DNA of 64,000 bases from Haloprofundus halobius (GCF_020097835.1 NZ_CP083666.1:3162001-3226000), one strand, 5' to 3'. Numbered from the stretch's first letter, positions 51,747 to 61,695 are shown. Numbers and translations are program-made. Notes: generated from the letters alone by a model not told the origin.

Positions 51747-52601
51747 ATGCGTGCGTTCCGCGTCGCCTACGACGGCCGCCCCTACTACGGGTTTCAGCGT
51801 CAACCGGACGTCCCGACCGTCGAGGGCGCGCTGTTCGACGCGCTGGCGAAACTCGGCGTCTACGACGAGACGCGTCACCGGCCCTCAGGCTACGCCGCCG
51901 CGGGGCGCACCGACGCGGGCGTCTCCGCCGTCGCGCAGACGGTCACCTTCGACTGCCCCGACTGGTGTACCCCGCGAGCGGTCAACAGCGAACTGCCCGG
52001 AACCGTCCGCGCGTGGGCCGCAACGGACGTTCCCGACGAGTTTCACGCGACCCACGACGCGAGTCGCCGCGAGTACACCTACCACCTCTACGCGCCGAAA
52101 GCGGGTGACGCGACGGGAGGCCGCTACCCCACGCCCGACCCCTACGCCGCCGTCGACGACGAGCGGGCGAAAGCGGCGCTCTCGATGCTCTGCGGTGAAC
52201 ACGATTTCCGGAACTTCACGCCCGACGACCGGAACACGGTTCGAACACTATCGGGGTCGCTCCGTCGCGACGGCGAGTTTCTCGTGTTCACCATCTCCGC
52301 GCCCGGGTTCGCCCGCGAACTCGTCCGCCGCGTCGTCTCGCTCGTCCGCATCGTCGGCTCCGACGCGTCGATGGCGAGAATCGACCATGCGTTCGCCGCC
52401 GACTCGCTGGAGGGCCGCGAGGGAATCCCGCCCGCGCCCGCCGCGGGACTGGTGCTCACCGGCGTCGATTACTCTCACATAGCGTTCGAGCGCGACGAGG
52501 ACGCGGTAGAAACCGTGCACGAGGTGTTCGGCGCGTCGCGGGTCGAGGGCGCGGTCAGAACGCGCGTCTGCGAGACGGTACTCGACGGGACGAGCGAGTG
52601 A
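51747..52601 (+). CDS. truA: tRNA pseudouridine synthase A
   Basis: A 284-residue TruA enzyme that isomerises U38-40 in the anticodon arm. The catalytic Asp is in AAGRTDAGVSAVAQTV near residue 56; DEFHATHDASRREYTYHLYA and DFRNFTPDD follow. The archaeal form has a longer C-terminal part (FAADSLEGREGIPPAPAAGL). Convergent with the M28 peptidase: the stop codons are directly adjacent at 52601/52602. Confidence 0.93.
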   Translation: MRAFRVAYDGRPYYGFQRQPDVPTVEGALFDALAKLGVYDETRHRPSGYAAAGRTDAGVSAVAQTVTFDCPDWCTPRAVNSELPGTVRAWAATDVPDEFHATHDASRREYTYHLYAPKAGDATGGRYPTPDPYAAVDDERAKAALSMLCGEHDFRNFTPDDRNTVRTLSGSLRRDGEFLVFTISAPGFARELVRRVVSLVRIVGSDASMARIDHAFAADSLEGREGIPPAPAAGLVLTGVDYSHIAFERDEDAVETVHEVFGASRVEGAVRTRVCETVLDGTSE

Positions 52602-53984
52602 TCACGCCCAGTCGTCGGGCCACAGTCCGGCCGCCCGCATCCCCACCTCGAAGTCGTTCTCGCGGAACGTCGCCGCGAGGTCGTCGAGGGCCAGTCGCGG
52701 CGCGTCCGTCTTCGACAGGTCGTCGACGAGCAGCGCCGTGAGCATGGCGTGTTCGCGGATGTTGCGGTCGTCGACCTTGTCGCGGGTGTCGGCGTGGGTG
52801 TGTCCCCAGCCACGGCCGCGCTCGCCGCTGTCGCTGTGGAGTTGGAACGCCGGAACGCCCTCGCGGACGAACGGCCAGTGGTCGCTGAACGGGTGCGGGT
52901 CGTCGCTGACGTCGATGGGTTGGCGGGTCGTCTCCTCAATTCGCTCGGCGGCGGCGCTCATCGCGTCGGAGTTGTGCGTCAGCGCGACGAGGTTGCGGAA
53001 CCGCCCCGCGCCGTCGACGTTGACGACGGCTTTGATCTCGTTCAAATCGCTGGTCTCGGCGACGTATTCGGCCCCTAAGAGGCCGATCTCCTCGCAGCCG
53101 ACGCCGGCGACGCGGACGCCGACGTCGAGGTCGGCCTGCGCGAGAATCCGCGCGGCGGTGACGACGGTGGCGATGCCGCAGCCGTTGTCGAGCGCGCCCT
53201 CGGCGATGTCGTGGGCGTCGTAGTGTGCGAGGAGGAGCAGCTCCTCGTCGGTGTGGGGACCGACGTGGCCGACGACGTTCTGGCTCTCGCCCGGCGCGGT
53301 CTCGGCCTCGACGGCGATGCGGACGCGGCCAGTCTCGCCGCTGTTGTTCGCGGCGTACTCCTTCAGCCACTCGCCCGTCTCCTTGCTCACGCCGACAGCC
53401 GGGACCGACCCCTCGTCGCCGAAGGTGAGCGAGCCCGTGGGCGGCAGTTGGCCCTCGATGTGATTGACGAAGACGAACGCCTCCGCGCCCGCCTCGACCG
53501 CGCAGCCGTACTTCTCCATGCGGTGGATGAATCGCCCGGAGGGTGTCGTCGTGCTGGCGACGACGATTTTCCCGTCGACGTCCTCGGCTTCGATCTCGTC
53601 GGGCGTGCCGTAGCCGACGTCGACGAGTTCGGCCTCCACGTCGCCGGAGGGCGAGTACGGCAGCGCGATGGCGTCGAACGGCCGCTCGACGGGGACGGTG
53701 AGTTCGAGTTCCGTCCATCCGCGGGTCCACTGGGTCATCTCGAACGTGTCGAGTTCGATGTCGTCGACGCCCGCGTCGGCGAACGCGTCGGCGACGAGGT
53801 CCGCCGCTCGTCGCTCGCCCGCGCTGCCGCCCATGCGGTCGCCGAGCGCGGTGAGGTCGGTGATGAACTGCCACGGTGTGTCGCCGACCCACGTGCGACC
53901 CATCGCGGCGGCGAACGCCTCGGCCGTCTCGGCCGCGTCGCTCGCATCTGCTGCGTCGCCCGGTGTCGTCTCCTGTTTGGACAT
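52602..53984 (-). CDS. M28-family zinc metallopeptidase with PA domain
   Basis: About 460 residues. Residues 110-220 form a PA (protease-associated) insert; residues 225-440 hold the dizinc site: LLAHYDAHDIAEGALDNGCG (His, Asp), CEEIGLLGAEY (Glu general base) and FSDHWPFVREGVP (His). Aminopeptidase or glutamate-carboxypeptidase activity is likely. No signal peptide is seen at the ATG at 53984, so it acts in the cytoplasm. It is divergent from pepF. Confidence 0.85.
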   Translation of the reverse strand: MSKQETTPGDAADASDAAETAEAFAAAMGRTWVGDTPWQFITDLTALGDRMGGSAGERRAADLVADAFADAGVDDIELDTFEMTQWTRGWTELELTVPVERPFDAIALPYSPSGDVEAELVDVGYGTPDEIEAEDVDGKIVVASTTTPSGRFIHRMEKYGCAVEAGAEAFVFVNHIEGQLPPTGSLTFGDEGSVPAVGVSKETGEWLKEYAANNSGETGRVRIAVEAETAPGESQNVVGHVGPHTDEELLLLAHYDAHDIAEGALDNGCGIATVVTAARILAQADLDVGVRVAGVGCEEIGLLGAEYVAETSDLNEIKAVVNVDGAGRFRNLVALTHNSDAMSAAAERIEETTRQPIDVSDDPHPFSDHWPFVREGVPAFQLHSDSGERGRGWGHTHADTRDKVDDRNIREHAMLTALLVDDLSKTDAPRLALDDLAATFRENDFEVGMRAAGLWPDDWA

Positions 53985-54134
53985 GGCCCGGGGTTGGGCA
54001 CACCCTGACATAGGTGCTCGGTTCGCGGAAGTCGTCGTCACCGTCCCCTCCGCGCTCTCACCGCTGAGTCGTCGGCAACAGTTGCCCTGTTTCGACTTGA
54101 CAAGGTTTACCCTCGTACCGGGCAACCACCGACC

Positions 54135-55934
54135 ATGAGTTCGGTTCCCGAACGCAGCGACATCGACGAGGAGTACAAGTGGGACCTGGAGAGCATCTAC
54201 ACCTCCGACGACGACTGGAACGAGGCGTACGCGGACGTCGAATCGCGCATCGACGACATCGAAGCGTACGAGGGTCGAGTGACCGAGGACGCCGAGACGC
54301 TCCTCGAACTGCTCGAACTCTTCGAATCCGTGATGCGCGACGTCTCGAAAGTCACCTCCTACGCGCAGCTCCGAGCCAGCGAGGACACCCGAAACCAGGA
54401 GTATCAGGCGCTGTCGGCGCGGGCACAGTCGCTGGCGGCCGACGCTCAGAGCGCCTCCAGTTTCGTCGAACCCGAGCTACAGAATCTCGGCGAGGACGAT
54501 GTAGAGGCGTTCGTCGACGAGGAGCCGGCGCTCGCGGCGTACGAACACTACTTCGACGACGTGCTCCGAGCCAAACCGCACACGCGCTCGAAGGAGGTCG
54601 AGGAACTGCTCGCGAACCTCTCGGAGGTGATGGGTGCGCCGAGCGACTTCTACTCGATGCTCGCCAACGCCGACCTGACGTTCCCGACGGTTTCCGACCC
54701 CGGCGGCGACGAGGTGGAGATCTCGCAGGGCAACTTCACGAAACTCCAGAAGCATCCGAACCGCGAGTTCAGAAAGGAGGTCCACGAGCAGTTTTACGAC
54801 GAGTGGGAGGACGTGCGCAACTCCGTCGGCAGTTCGCTGAAGAACAGCGTCAAAGCCGACGTGAAACTCGCGGAGGCGCGCAACTACGACACCGCCCGAG
54901 AGGCGGCGCTCGACGGCCCGAACATCCCGGTGGAAGTGTACGACAACCTGCTGAGCACCGTCCGCGACAATCTCGACCACCTCCACCGCCACGCCGACTT
55001 GAAGCGGCAGGCGCTCGACGTCGACGACCTCCAGATGTGGGACCTCTACATGTCGCTGACGGGCGAGGAGGGTCCAGAAATCAGCTACGAGCAGGCCAAA
55101 GAGCACGTCGTCGAGGCCGTCGCACCGCTCGGCGAGGAGTACCAACAGCGGATGGCCGAAGGCCTCGAAGACCGGTGGGTCGACGTGTACGAGAACCGCG
55201 GCAAGCGCGCGGGGGCGTACTCCTCGGGCACGTACGACACCCAGCCGTTCATCATGATGAACTACCAGGACGACATCACCTCGATGTTCACCCTGGCGCA
55301 CGAACTCGGCCACTCGATGCACTCGGAGCTAGCGAAAGACGAACAGCCGTGGCAGTACGCCGACTACGAGATCTTCGTCGCCGAGGTCGCGAGCACGGTC
55401 AACGAGACGCTTCTCACCCACTACCTGCTTGAAAACGCAGACAGCGACGAACTGCGCCGTCACGTCCTCGACGAGTACCTCGAACGGTTCCGCTCGACGC
55501 TGTACCGCCAGACGATGTTCGCCGACTTCGAACTGCAGATCCACGAAGCGGTCGAGTCGGGCGAACCGCTCACCCCCGACGCGTTCGACCAACTCTACGG
55601 CAATTTGAAGGCAGAGTTCTACGAACCCGCCGAGGTCGACGACCGCATCGCCCGCGAGTGGATGCGCATCCCGCACTTCTACTATAACTACTACGTCTAC
55701 CAGTACAGTACGGGCATCAGCGCCGCCGTCGCCGTCGTCGAACGCATCCTCGACGAGGGCGAGGACGCGGCCGCTGACTACCGCGAGGCGCTTGCGATGG
55801 GCGGCAGCGCGTACCCGATGGAAGTGTTGGAGACTGCTGGCGTCGACATGACCTCGCCCGAACCCATCGAGGACGCTCTAGGGGTTTACGGCGAGTATCT
55901 CGATCGCGTCGCCGAACTGCTAGACTTCGAATAA
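54135..55934 (+). CDS. pepF: Oligoendopeptidase F (M3 family)
   Basis: A 599-residue M3B metallopeptidase. The zinc motif HELGHSMHSEL begins at residue 389; FIMMNYQDDITSMFTLA precedes it and RIPHFYYNYYVYQYSTG is the substrate-binding motif near the C terminus. The N-terminal half is the helical lobe. It hydrolyses peptides of 7-17 residues. The first 50 residues are very acidic. Confidence 0.94.
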   Translation: MSSVPERSDIDEEYKWDLESIYTSDDDWNEAYADVESRIDDIEAYEGRVTEDAETLLELLELFESVMRDVSKVTSYAQLRASEDTRNQEYQALSARAQSLAADAQSASSFVEPELQNLGEDDVEAFVDEEPALAAYEHYFDDVLRAKPHTRSKEVEELLANLSEVMGAPSDFYSMLANADLTFPTVSDPGGDEVEISQGNFTKLQKHPNREFRKEVHEQFYDEWEDVRNSVGSSLKNSVKADVKLAEARNYDTAREAALDGPNIPVEVYDNLLSTVRDNLDHLHRHADLKRQALDVDDLQMWDLYMSLTGEEGPEISYEQAKEHVVEAVAPLGEEYQQRMAEGLEDRWVDVYENRGKRAGAYSSGTYDTQPFIMMNYQDDITSMFTLAHELGHSMHSELAKDEQPWQYADYEIFVAEVASTVNETLLTHYLLENADSDELRRHVLDEYLERFRSTLYRQTMFADFELQIHEAVESGEPLTPDAFDQLYGNLKAEFYEPAEVDDRIAREWMRIPHFYYNYYVYQYSTGISAAVAVVERILDEGEDAAADYREALAMGGSAYPMEVLETAGVDMTSPEPIEDALGVYGEYLDRVAELLDFE

Positions 55935-56122
55935 CCGTCGCATCTCCCTTCTTTTCTCCACGTTCTCGATTCGGCGCCGTCGCGCTCTCACCGCTGCATG
56001 ACTTGTGTTACCATCCATCACTTAAACACCACATACGCGAAATAAGCCATTAACAAATATTATCATTATCAATCATTACCTTTATTGCTCACTTCCCAGT
56101 CCCTCCTGATGCGGTGACCACG
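55935..56122. other. AT-rich intergenic region before the aceA cluster
   Basis: 188 bp with an AT-rich core (56015-56090). No coding potential is seen. A promoter for the uORF-aceA cluster must lie here; candidates are the ttaacaaat and tttattgct stretches near 56050 and 56080, the latter about 40 nt before the uORF ATG. Confidence 0.45.
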
Positions 56123-56212
56123 ATGGCAGTACACGTACACCTCACGACCCGCAAAGCGGCCGACAGCCGACCCGACAGCCGACCGACTTCACGACCGAGA
56201 CGACCCACATGA
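56123..56212 (+). CDS. 29-codon leader ORF of the isocitrate lyase cluster
   Basis: ATG at 56123 opens a 29-codon frame ending with TGA at 56210-56212, overlapping the next possible ATG (56209) as ATGA. It begins [14 protein letters not shown] and then repeats Ser-Arg-Pro units (DSRPDSRP). It could be a short leader peptide that couples translation into the cluster. It may also be chance. Confidence 0.35.
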   Translation: MAVHVHLTTRKAADSRPDSRPTSRPRRPT

Positions 56213-56478
56213 CTTACACCGACCCGACGCGACGCGACCGAACCAGAACCGACCGACGAACGCCGCAGACGACGATACGAACAACCCGAATGCGACCCGA
56301 CGAGGCCGAGGAGGAAGCGCCGCTGGTCCCCTTCATCCAGACGGGCGAGACGACCGAGACGCGACGCGAGTTCCGGACCGAACTGACGAGCCTGAAGCGC
56401 CAGATCACGCGGCTCGAACGCGCGCTGGAGCGTCAGGAGCGACCGACCGAGACGACCCGACCGGAGGAGCGCCGATGA
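56209..56478 (+). CDS. Small acidic/basic coiled-coil protein coupled to aceA
   Basis: Up to 89 residues; an internal ATG at 56290 gives a 62-residue form that begins with an acidic stretch. The sequence has a conserved-looking [20 protein letters not shown] and a heptad-like [18 protein letters not shown] coiled coil. The stop overlaps the aceA ATG as ATGA. No family is recognised. The position suggests a subunit or regulator connected with isocitrate lyase, but this is inference. Confidence 0.5.
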   Translation: MTYTDPTRRDRTRTDRRTPQTTIRTTRMRPDEAEEEAPLVPFIQTGETTETRREFRTELTSLKRQITRLERALERQERPTETTRPEERR

Positions 56479-57545
56479 ATCAGAACGGAGAGACGCCGAC
56501 GAGCGACGGCGAGGAGCGGCCCACCGGCGACGCCGTCACGACCCGAGACCTCGACAACCCGATGGGACGGGAGTTCAGGCGCAAATTGGACGAGCAGCCG
56601 TACGTGTTCGCCCCCGGCCTCTACCACGCGCTCGACGCCCGAATCGCCGAGATGGCGGGCCACGACGCCGCTTACATGAGCGGCTACTCCACCGTGCTCG
56701 GCCAGTTCGGCTTCCCCGATCTGGAGATGGTGTCGATGACCGAGATGGTCGAGAACGCGAAGCGAATCGTCGACGCCTGTAACATCCCGGTCGTCGCCGA
56801 CTGCGACACCGGCTACGGCGGCGTCCACAACGTCCGGCGGGCGGTCCGCGAGTACGAGAAGGCCGGAGCCGCCGCCATCCACATCGAAGACCAGACGACG
56901 CCGAAGCGCTGCGGTCACATCGCGGGCAAGCAGATCGTCTCCCGTGAGCAGGCCCGCGCGCGCTTCGAGGCCGCCGTCGACGCCAAGCAGTCGGAGGACA
57001 CGGTCATCATCGCCCGTACCGACGCCTACGGCTCCGCCAACGGCGACTGGGAGGAACACCTCGAACGCGGGCGCATCTATGCCGACGCTGGCGTCGACAT
57101 CGTCTGGCCGGAGATGCCCGACCCGAGTCGGGGGGATGCGGTCCGCTACGCCGAGGCGATTCACGAGACCCACCCCGACCTGACGCTGGCGTTCAACTAC
57201 TCCTCGTCGTTCGCGTGGTCCGAGGAGGACGACCCGCTGACGTTCGCGGAACTCGGCGACCTCGGCTACGGCTACATCTTCATCACGCTGTTCGGCCTTC
57301 ACTCGGGCGCACACGCCGTCTACGAGGACTTCCAGAAGTTGGCCGAGGACGGCGAAGAGGCGCAGTTCGACCTCGAATCGCGCTACTTCGGTCACCCGAC
57401 CGAGTCCCACCACGAACTCTCGTTCGTCGACCAGTATCAGGAGACGGAGATGCGCTTCGACGCCGAGGCTCGGTCGCGCATCGAGGAGTCGGCGGGCTAC
57501 AGCGAGGAGCAGACCGGCCCCATCGGCACGGAGGGGGGCGAGTAG
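56475..57545 (+). CDS. aceA: Isocitrate lyase
   Basis: A 356-residue enzyme of the ICL/PEP-mutase superfamily. The catalytic motif KRCGH is in the [20 protein letters not shown] region near residue 145; the metal site is [10 protein letters not shown] near residue 114, and [17 protein letters not shown] lies near the C terminus. It splits isocitrate to glyoxylate and succinate. It overlaps the coiled-coil gene before it, has a GGAGG ribosome site at 56463-56467, and adjoins the CitE-like gene with no gap, so all are one operon. Confidence 0.93.
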   Translation: MNQNGETPTSDGEERPTGDAVTTRDLDNPMGREFRRKLDEQPYVFAPGLYHALDARIAEMAGHDAAYMSGYSTVLGQFGFPDLEMVSMTEMVENAKRIVDACNIPVVADCDTGYGGVHNVRRAVREYEKAGAAAIHIEDQTTPKRCGHIAGKQIVSREQARARFEAAVDAKQSEDTVIIARTDAYGSANGDWEEHLERGRIYADAGVDIVWPEMPDPSRGDAVRYAEAIHETHPDLTLAFNYSSSFAWSEEDDPLTFAELGDLGYGYIFITLFGLHSGAHAVYEDFQKLAEDGEEAQFDLESRYFGHPTESHHELSFVDQYQETEMRFDAEARSRIEESAGYSEEQTGPIGTEGGE

Positions 57546-58457
57546 ATGCCCGACGTCACCCTGCGGCGGAGTCAACTGGCGACGCCCGGCAGCGACCCGA
57601 AGATGATCGAGCGAGCGCCCGGATCCGGGGCCGACGAGGCCTTTCTGGACCTCGAAGACTCGGTCGCGCCGAACGAGAAGATCGACTCACGCCGGAACGT
57701 TATCGAAGGCTTACAGGAGTACGACTGGAGCGAGACGCGCCCCTGCTTCCGGATGAACGGCGTCGACACCCAGTGGTGGTACGACGACATCATCGAGGTC
57801 GTCGGCGAGGCGGGCGAGTATCTCGACACCATCATGGTGCCGATGGTCCACGACACCGGGACCGTCAGAACGGTCGAGAACCTCCTCACGCAGGTGGAGG
57901 CGAACAACGGGCTCTCCGAGGGGGAGATCGGCCTCCAGACCCAGATCGAGAGCGCCGAGGGGATGAACAACGCGCCAGAAATCGCCGCCGCGAGCGACCG
58001 CATCGAGTCGCTCGTCTTCGGCCCCGGTGACTACACCGCCAGCGTCGGCGCGGCCGGACTCACCATCGGCAGCGGCGAGGAGTATCCGGGCCACTACTGG
58101 CACTATCAGTTGGCGCGCCTCGCCCACGCCGCGAAAGCGCAGGGACTCCAACTCGTCGACGGACCGTTCGCCGACATCGAAGATGCGGACGGGTTCCGCG
58201 ACTCCTGTCGACACGCGAGTCTGCTCGGCTGTGACGGCAAGTGGGCCATTCACCCGAGTCAGATCGAACCCGCAAACGAGGTGTTCGCGCCCGATACCGA
58301 GGAGGCCGAGAAGGCGCGGCGCATCGTCGACGCCTACGAGACGGCGACCGGCGAGGGCCGCGGCGCAGTCTCGGTCGACGGCGAGATGGTCGACGAAGCG
58401 ACGAACAAGATGGCGAAGAACGTCGTCGCCCGCGCCGAGCAAGCTGACGTGCTGTAA
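57546..58457 (+). CDS. CitE-family lyase (malyl-CoA/beta-methylmalyl-CoA-lyase-like)
   Basis: A 303-residue HpcH/HpaI-superfamily protein. Motifs: RRSQLATPGSDPKMIERA, AFLDLEDSVAPNEK, QIESAEGMNNAPEIAAAS and LVFGPGDYTASVGAAG, which hold the CoA-arginine and metal-binding Glu/Asp pattern of CitE/Mcl enzymes. It probably cleaves or makes a malyl-type CoA thioester from glyoxylate, the product of AceA. The halophilic malate synthase (about 430 residues) is a distant member of this superfamily; this 303-residue protein is shorter. It starts directly after the aceA stop. Confidence 0.85.
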   Translation: MPDVTLRRSQLATPGSDPKMIERAPGSGADEAFLDLEDSVAPNEKIDSRRNVIEGLQEYDWSETRPCFRMNGVDTQWWYDDIIEVVGEAGEYLDTIMVPMVHDTGTVRTVENLLTQVEANNGLSEGEIGLQTQIESAEGMNNAPEIAAASDRIESLVFGPGDYTASVGAAGLTIGSGEEYPGHYWHYQLARLAHAAKAQGLQLVDGPFADIEDADGFRDSCRHASLLGCDGKWAIHPSQIEPANEVFAPDTEEAEKARRIVDAYETATGEGRGAVSVDGEMVDEATNKMAKNVVARAEQADVL

Positions 58458-58560
58458 CGTCGCGTATCCACGAGCGCCGTCGATACCGGATTCTCACCGC
58501 TCGTTTTTCGCTCCGTTGTCCGAACGCTGAGTGTCCGTCGAACGAGAACGCGGCACGAAA

Positions 58561-58573
58561 GTATATTATATAT
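58561..58573 (+). promoter_or_regulatory. TATA region of the VOC dioxygenase gene
   Basis: gtatattatatat lies about 30-40 nt before the ATG at 58602, giving a near-leaderless transcript. Confidence 0.5.
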
Positions 58574-58601
58574 CTGTGCTAACATCTCGTGAGAGCTCAG
58601 C

Positions 58602-59555
58602 ATGGTATCAGTAGACGGTATACACCACGTGACAGCGTTCGCGGACGACCCGCAGGAGAACTACGATTTCTTCGTCGACGTGCTCGGACTACGATTCGTC
58701 AAGCGGACTGTCAGGTTCGACGTTCCCGAGAAAATCTACCATCTCTACTACGCCGACGGGATGGGGACACCGGGGACCGTCGTGACGTACTTCCCGATGA
58801 CGAACATGGAGATGGAGCGGGGACTCGTCGGGAAAGGACAGATGAGTTCGACCGGACTCACCATCCCGGAGGGGTCGGTCGACTACTGGACGGGACGGTT
58901 CGAAGAGCACGACGTCGACTACGAGATATCCGAACGGTTCGGTGAAACCGCAATCGGGTTCACCGACCCCGACGGCGTGCCGTACGAACTCGTCACCGGC
59001 GAGTCGGATATCGATCCGTGGGACGGCGGCGACGTGCCGACCGAACACGGGATTCGCGGCATGCACAGCGTCACGGTCCACTCGAACGACCCCGCCGGGA
59101 CGTTCGACGTGCTGGAGACGATGGGCTGGGAGCGTGTCGGCCGCGCCGACCACCCGCAAGCCGGTGACCGCGTCCGATACGAGGCCCCGGTGTCGACGCC
59201 CCGAGCGAACAAAGTGGACGTGCTCATTCGACCGAACGCCCCGCAGGGCGTGATGGGTATCGGGACGTACCTGCACGTCGCGTTCCGCGTCGAAAACGAG
59301 TGGGAGCAGAAGGAACTCAGCGACAGACTCCGCGACAACGGGTACATCACGACCTCGAAGAAGGACCGCGACTACTTCCAGTCGCGGTACATCACCGAAC
59401 CCGGCGGAGCGATCTTCGAGTACGCGACGAACGGGCCGGGCTTCGAACTCGACGAAGAGCCCGAAGCGTTCGGCTCCGAACTCCGGGTTCCGGCGTGGCT
59501 CGACGTGGACATCGAGCGCATCGAGGCGATGCTCCCCGAGCTAAACACTCGCTGA
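58602..59555 (+). CDS. Ring-cleaving dioxygenase-like protein (VOC superfamily, MhqO/LinE type)
   Basis: A 317-residue protein with two pairs of VOC modules. The first module begins with the metal ligand His in GIHHVTAFADDPQENYDFFV; the second has MHSVTVHSNDPAGTFDVLE and a later Glu ligand in GAIFEYATNGPGF. MhqO-type enzymes open aromatic or quinone-derived rings with Fe(II). It has its own promoter. No degradation cluster is present, but an alcohol dehydrogenase-like gene of the maleylacetate-reductase superfamily follows on the other strand. Confidence 0.85.
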   Translation: MVSVDGIHHVTAFADDPQENYDFFVDVLGLRFVKRTVRFDVPEKIYHLYYADGMGTPGTVVTYFPMTNMEMERGLVGKGQMSSTGLTIPEGSVDYWTGRFEEHDVDYEISERFGETAIGFTDPDGVPYELVTGESDIDPWDGGDVPTEHGIRGMHSVTVHSNDPAGTFDVLETMGWERVGRADHPQAGDRVRYEAPVSTPRANKVDVLIRPNAPQGVMGIGTYLHVAFRVENEWEQKELSDRLRDNGYITTSKKDRDYFQSRYITEPGGAIFEYATNGPGFELDEEPEAFGSELRVPAWLDVDIERIEAMLPELNTR

Positions 59556-59583
59556 GCCGTCGCTACCGAACGCACTTTCTCTT

Positions 59584-60822
59584 TCACCACGCCGCGTTGA
59601 GCACCGCGAGAATCTCCTCCTTCGTCGGGTCGAGACCGGGTGGAACCGTCGTCATTAGGTTGTCGTTCGCGATGGTGTCTGCGACCACCGAGAACTCCTC
59701 CCGGCGCACTTCGCCGAGTTCACGGAGTCGCGACGGGAGTCCCAACCCGTCGCGAACGTCGACGACGGCGTCGACGATACCCTCCGCGAGCTCGTCGTCG
59801 GTTTGGCCCTCGACCTGAACGCCGAGCGCTTCGGCCAACAGTTCCCGGCGGGCGTCCACGCTGTCGAAGAGGTATCGAAGAACGTGCGGGGCGACGACGG
59901 CGTGAACGCGGCCCTGATGCACGTCGTAGTTGCGCGTGAAGCCGTGGCCGAACGCGTGGACGAGTGAGAGTTTGAACTGCCCCGGCGTCGACACGCCGTA
60001 CTGGACGAGCACGGTGCCCGTAACCGCCTGTGCGAGGTTCTCGCCGTTCTGTCCCCCGTCTCCCGCCCCGAGTGCCGGAAGACTCGACCGGAGGAGCCGA
60101 AGCCCCCGCATCGCGGTGCCGTCGGTGATGGGCGTCGCGTTTCGGGTGTACAGCGCCTCTAACCCCTTGTCGAACCCGTTCATCGCCGACGCGGTCAGTA
60201 CCGACTCCGGCGTCGTCGCGAACAGGTCGATGTCGTAGAACAGCGCCGTCGGCATCAACCGCGCGTCACCGATGCTGCTGCCGATTGGCTCGTCGTCGGG
60301 ACCCATCGCCAGCGTCACGCCGGCGACGGTCGAGAGGTCGGCGCCGGCCAACGTCGTCGGCACCGCGAAAACCGGCGTCGGCGTCCCGTTCGCCGACACC
60401 GACAGATCACCCGACTCGATGGCTGCGGCGGCGACTTCTTCGGGCGATTCCTCGTGTGAGCGCAGCGCGGCGATAACCTTCGCAACGTCGAGGCTGCTCC
60501 CGCCGCCGAGTGCGACGAGCGCGTCGACGTGCTCCTCGTCGGCCAGCCGTGCACCCTCGACCGCCCTCCCCAGATACTTCTCTGGGGTCGTCTCCGCGAA
60601 GACGCCGACGAGTCGGTCGCCGACGCCGTTTCGCACGGGATCGACGACTTCGGGCGTCGACCCGACGGTGGACCCGCAGACGACGAGCGCCCGGCCCAGT
60701 CCTCGACGCGCCAGTTCGTCGCCGATACCGGCGACTGCGCCCCGCTCGCAGACGATCTTCCCCGGCGAGAACGCGAACTCGAAGGCGCATTCAGAATCGC
60801 TCATTACCCTGAAGACGGTCAT
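59584..60822 (-). CDS. Iron-containing alcohol dehydrogenase family protein
   Basis: A 412-residue enzyme (about 406 if it starts at the ATG at 60804). The NAD motif is GGGSSLDVAKVIAAL near residue 107; metal ligands are in NGFDKGLEALY and in LVHAFGHGF and YDVHQGRVHAV. The family includes 1,3-propanediol dehydrogenases and maleylacetate reductases. Convergent with the VOC dioxygenase gene (29 bp apart). Substrate unknown. Confidence 0.86.
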   Translation of the reverse strand: MTVFRVMSDSECAFEFAFSPGKIVCERGAVAGIGDELARRGLGRALVVCGSTVGSTPEVVDPVRNGVGDRLVGVFAETTPEKYLGRAVEGARLADEEHVDALVALGGGSSLDVAKVIAALRSHEESPEEVAAAAIESGDLSVSANGTPTPVFAVPTTLAGADLSTVAGVTLAMGPDDEPIGSSIGDARLMPTALFYDIDLFATTPESVLTASAMNGFDKGLEALYTRNATPITDGTAMRGLRLLRSSLPALGAGDGGQNGENLAQAVTGTVLVQYGVSTPGQFKLSLVHAFGHGFTRNYDVHQGRVHAVVAPHVLRYLFDSVDARRELLAEALGVQVEGQTDDELAEGIVDAVVDVRDGLGLPSRLRELGEVRREEFSVVADTIANDNLMTTVPPGLDPTKEEILAVLNAAW

Positions 60823-60876
60823 TTTCGGAATAAGCGTTCGGTCGAGAGCGGCGGTGCGTTTTCGACATCCGGTTAC

Positions 60877-61695
60877 TCACAACGCCGCGACGAACTCGGC
60901 GAGTTCCCGGTTGTACCGCCCCGGTGCCTCCCAGAACGGCGTGTGTCCGGTATCCGGATACACCGATAGTCGGGCGTCCGGGGTGCGCTCGGCGTTGCCT
61001 TCGGCGGCCGCGACGTCGACGACGGCGTCATGTCCGCCGTGAACGAATATCGCCGGAACGTCGAGTTCTGCAAGCACGTCGTCGTGGTCGACGGTCCGCG
61101 ACCGGAGCGAGCGTCGCACGTGGGGCGGGACGACGACGTTGTAGCCGAGCATCGAGTAGAGTTCCTCGGTCGGTAGCTCCGCGTGGACGCACCGACGGAG
61201 AAACGCTTCGAGTGCGTCGACGCTCTCCTCGGCGTTCTCGGAGCCCAATTGGGGCAAGAGGTCGACGTAGCCGGGGTTCAACAGCGCCGTCGCAGCGTCG
61301 GTTCCCATCTTCGAGATGGCGCTCACGAGGTTCACGCCCGCGACGCGGTCGGTGCCGTATGCGTCGAGGTAGTCGAGGACGACGAGTCCGGCGTACGACC
61401 AGCCGACGAGGACGATGTCGTCGAGTTCGAGCGCGTCGAGAACCGCGCGCACGTCCTCGGCCCACAGGTCCGAGCGGTCGTACCCCTCCTCGGGTTTCCC
61501 GGACTGGCCGTGGCCGCGGTTGTCCATCGAGACGAGTCGGAATCGTTCGGCGAGTCGGGAGTCGTACTGCCGCGTCCACGACCGGTGACTCTGCGAGTAG
61601 CCGTGAACGAAGAAAATCGGCCGCCCGTCGGCGTTGCCGGTCTCGACCACGTGCAGGGCGACGTCGTCACCGCCTCGGACGGTGTGTGTGAGCAT
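60877..61695 (-). CDS. Alpha/beta hydrolase
   Basis: About 272 residues. The oxyanion HGYSQSHRSW, the nucleophile elbow VGWSYAGLVVLD (Ser in G-W-S-Y-A), and the catalytic His in DTGHTPFWEAP are visible; the acid Asp is in HGGHDAVVDV. It resembles haloalkane/enol-lactone hydrolase or non-heme chloroperoxidase members. It lies upstream of and co-directional with the Fe-ADH gene (54 bp apart). Start at ATG 61695. Confidence 0.85.
   Translation of the reverse strand: MLTHTVRGGDDVALHVVETGNADGRPIFFVHGYSQSHRSWTRQYDSRLAERFRLVSMDNRGHGQSGKPEEGYDRSDLWAEDVRAVLDALELDDIVLVGWSYAGLVVLDYLDAYGTDRVAGVNLVSAISKMGTDAATALLNPGYVDLLPQLGSENAEESVDALEAFLRRCVHAELPTEELYSMLGYNVVVPPHVRRSLRSRTVDHDDVLAELDVPAIFVHGGHDAVVDVAAAEGNAERTPDARLSVYPDTGHTPFWEAPGRYNRELAEFVAAL

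Noticed and set aside
57546-58457. Assignment of the CitE-like gene as the classic halophilic malate synthase aceB
   Set aside because: The halophilic malate synthase is about 430 residues; this protein is 303 residues and its motifs fit the CitE/malyl-CoA-lyase branch better.
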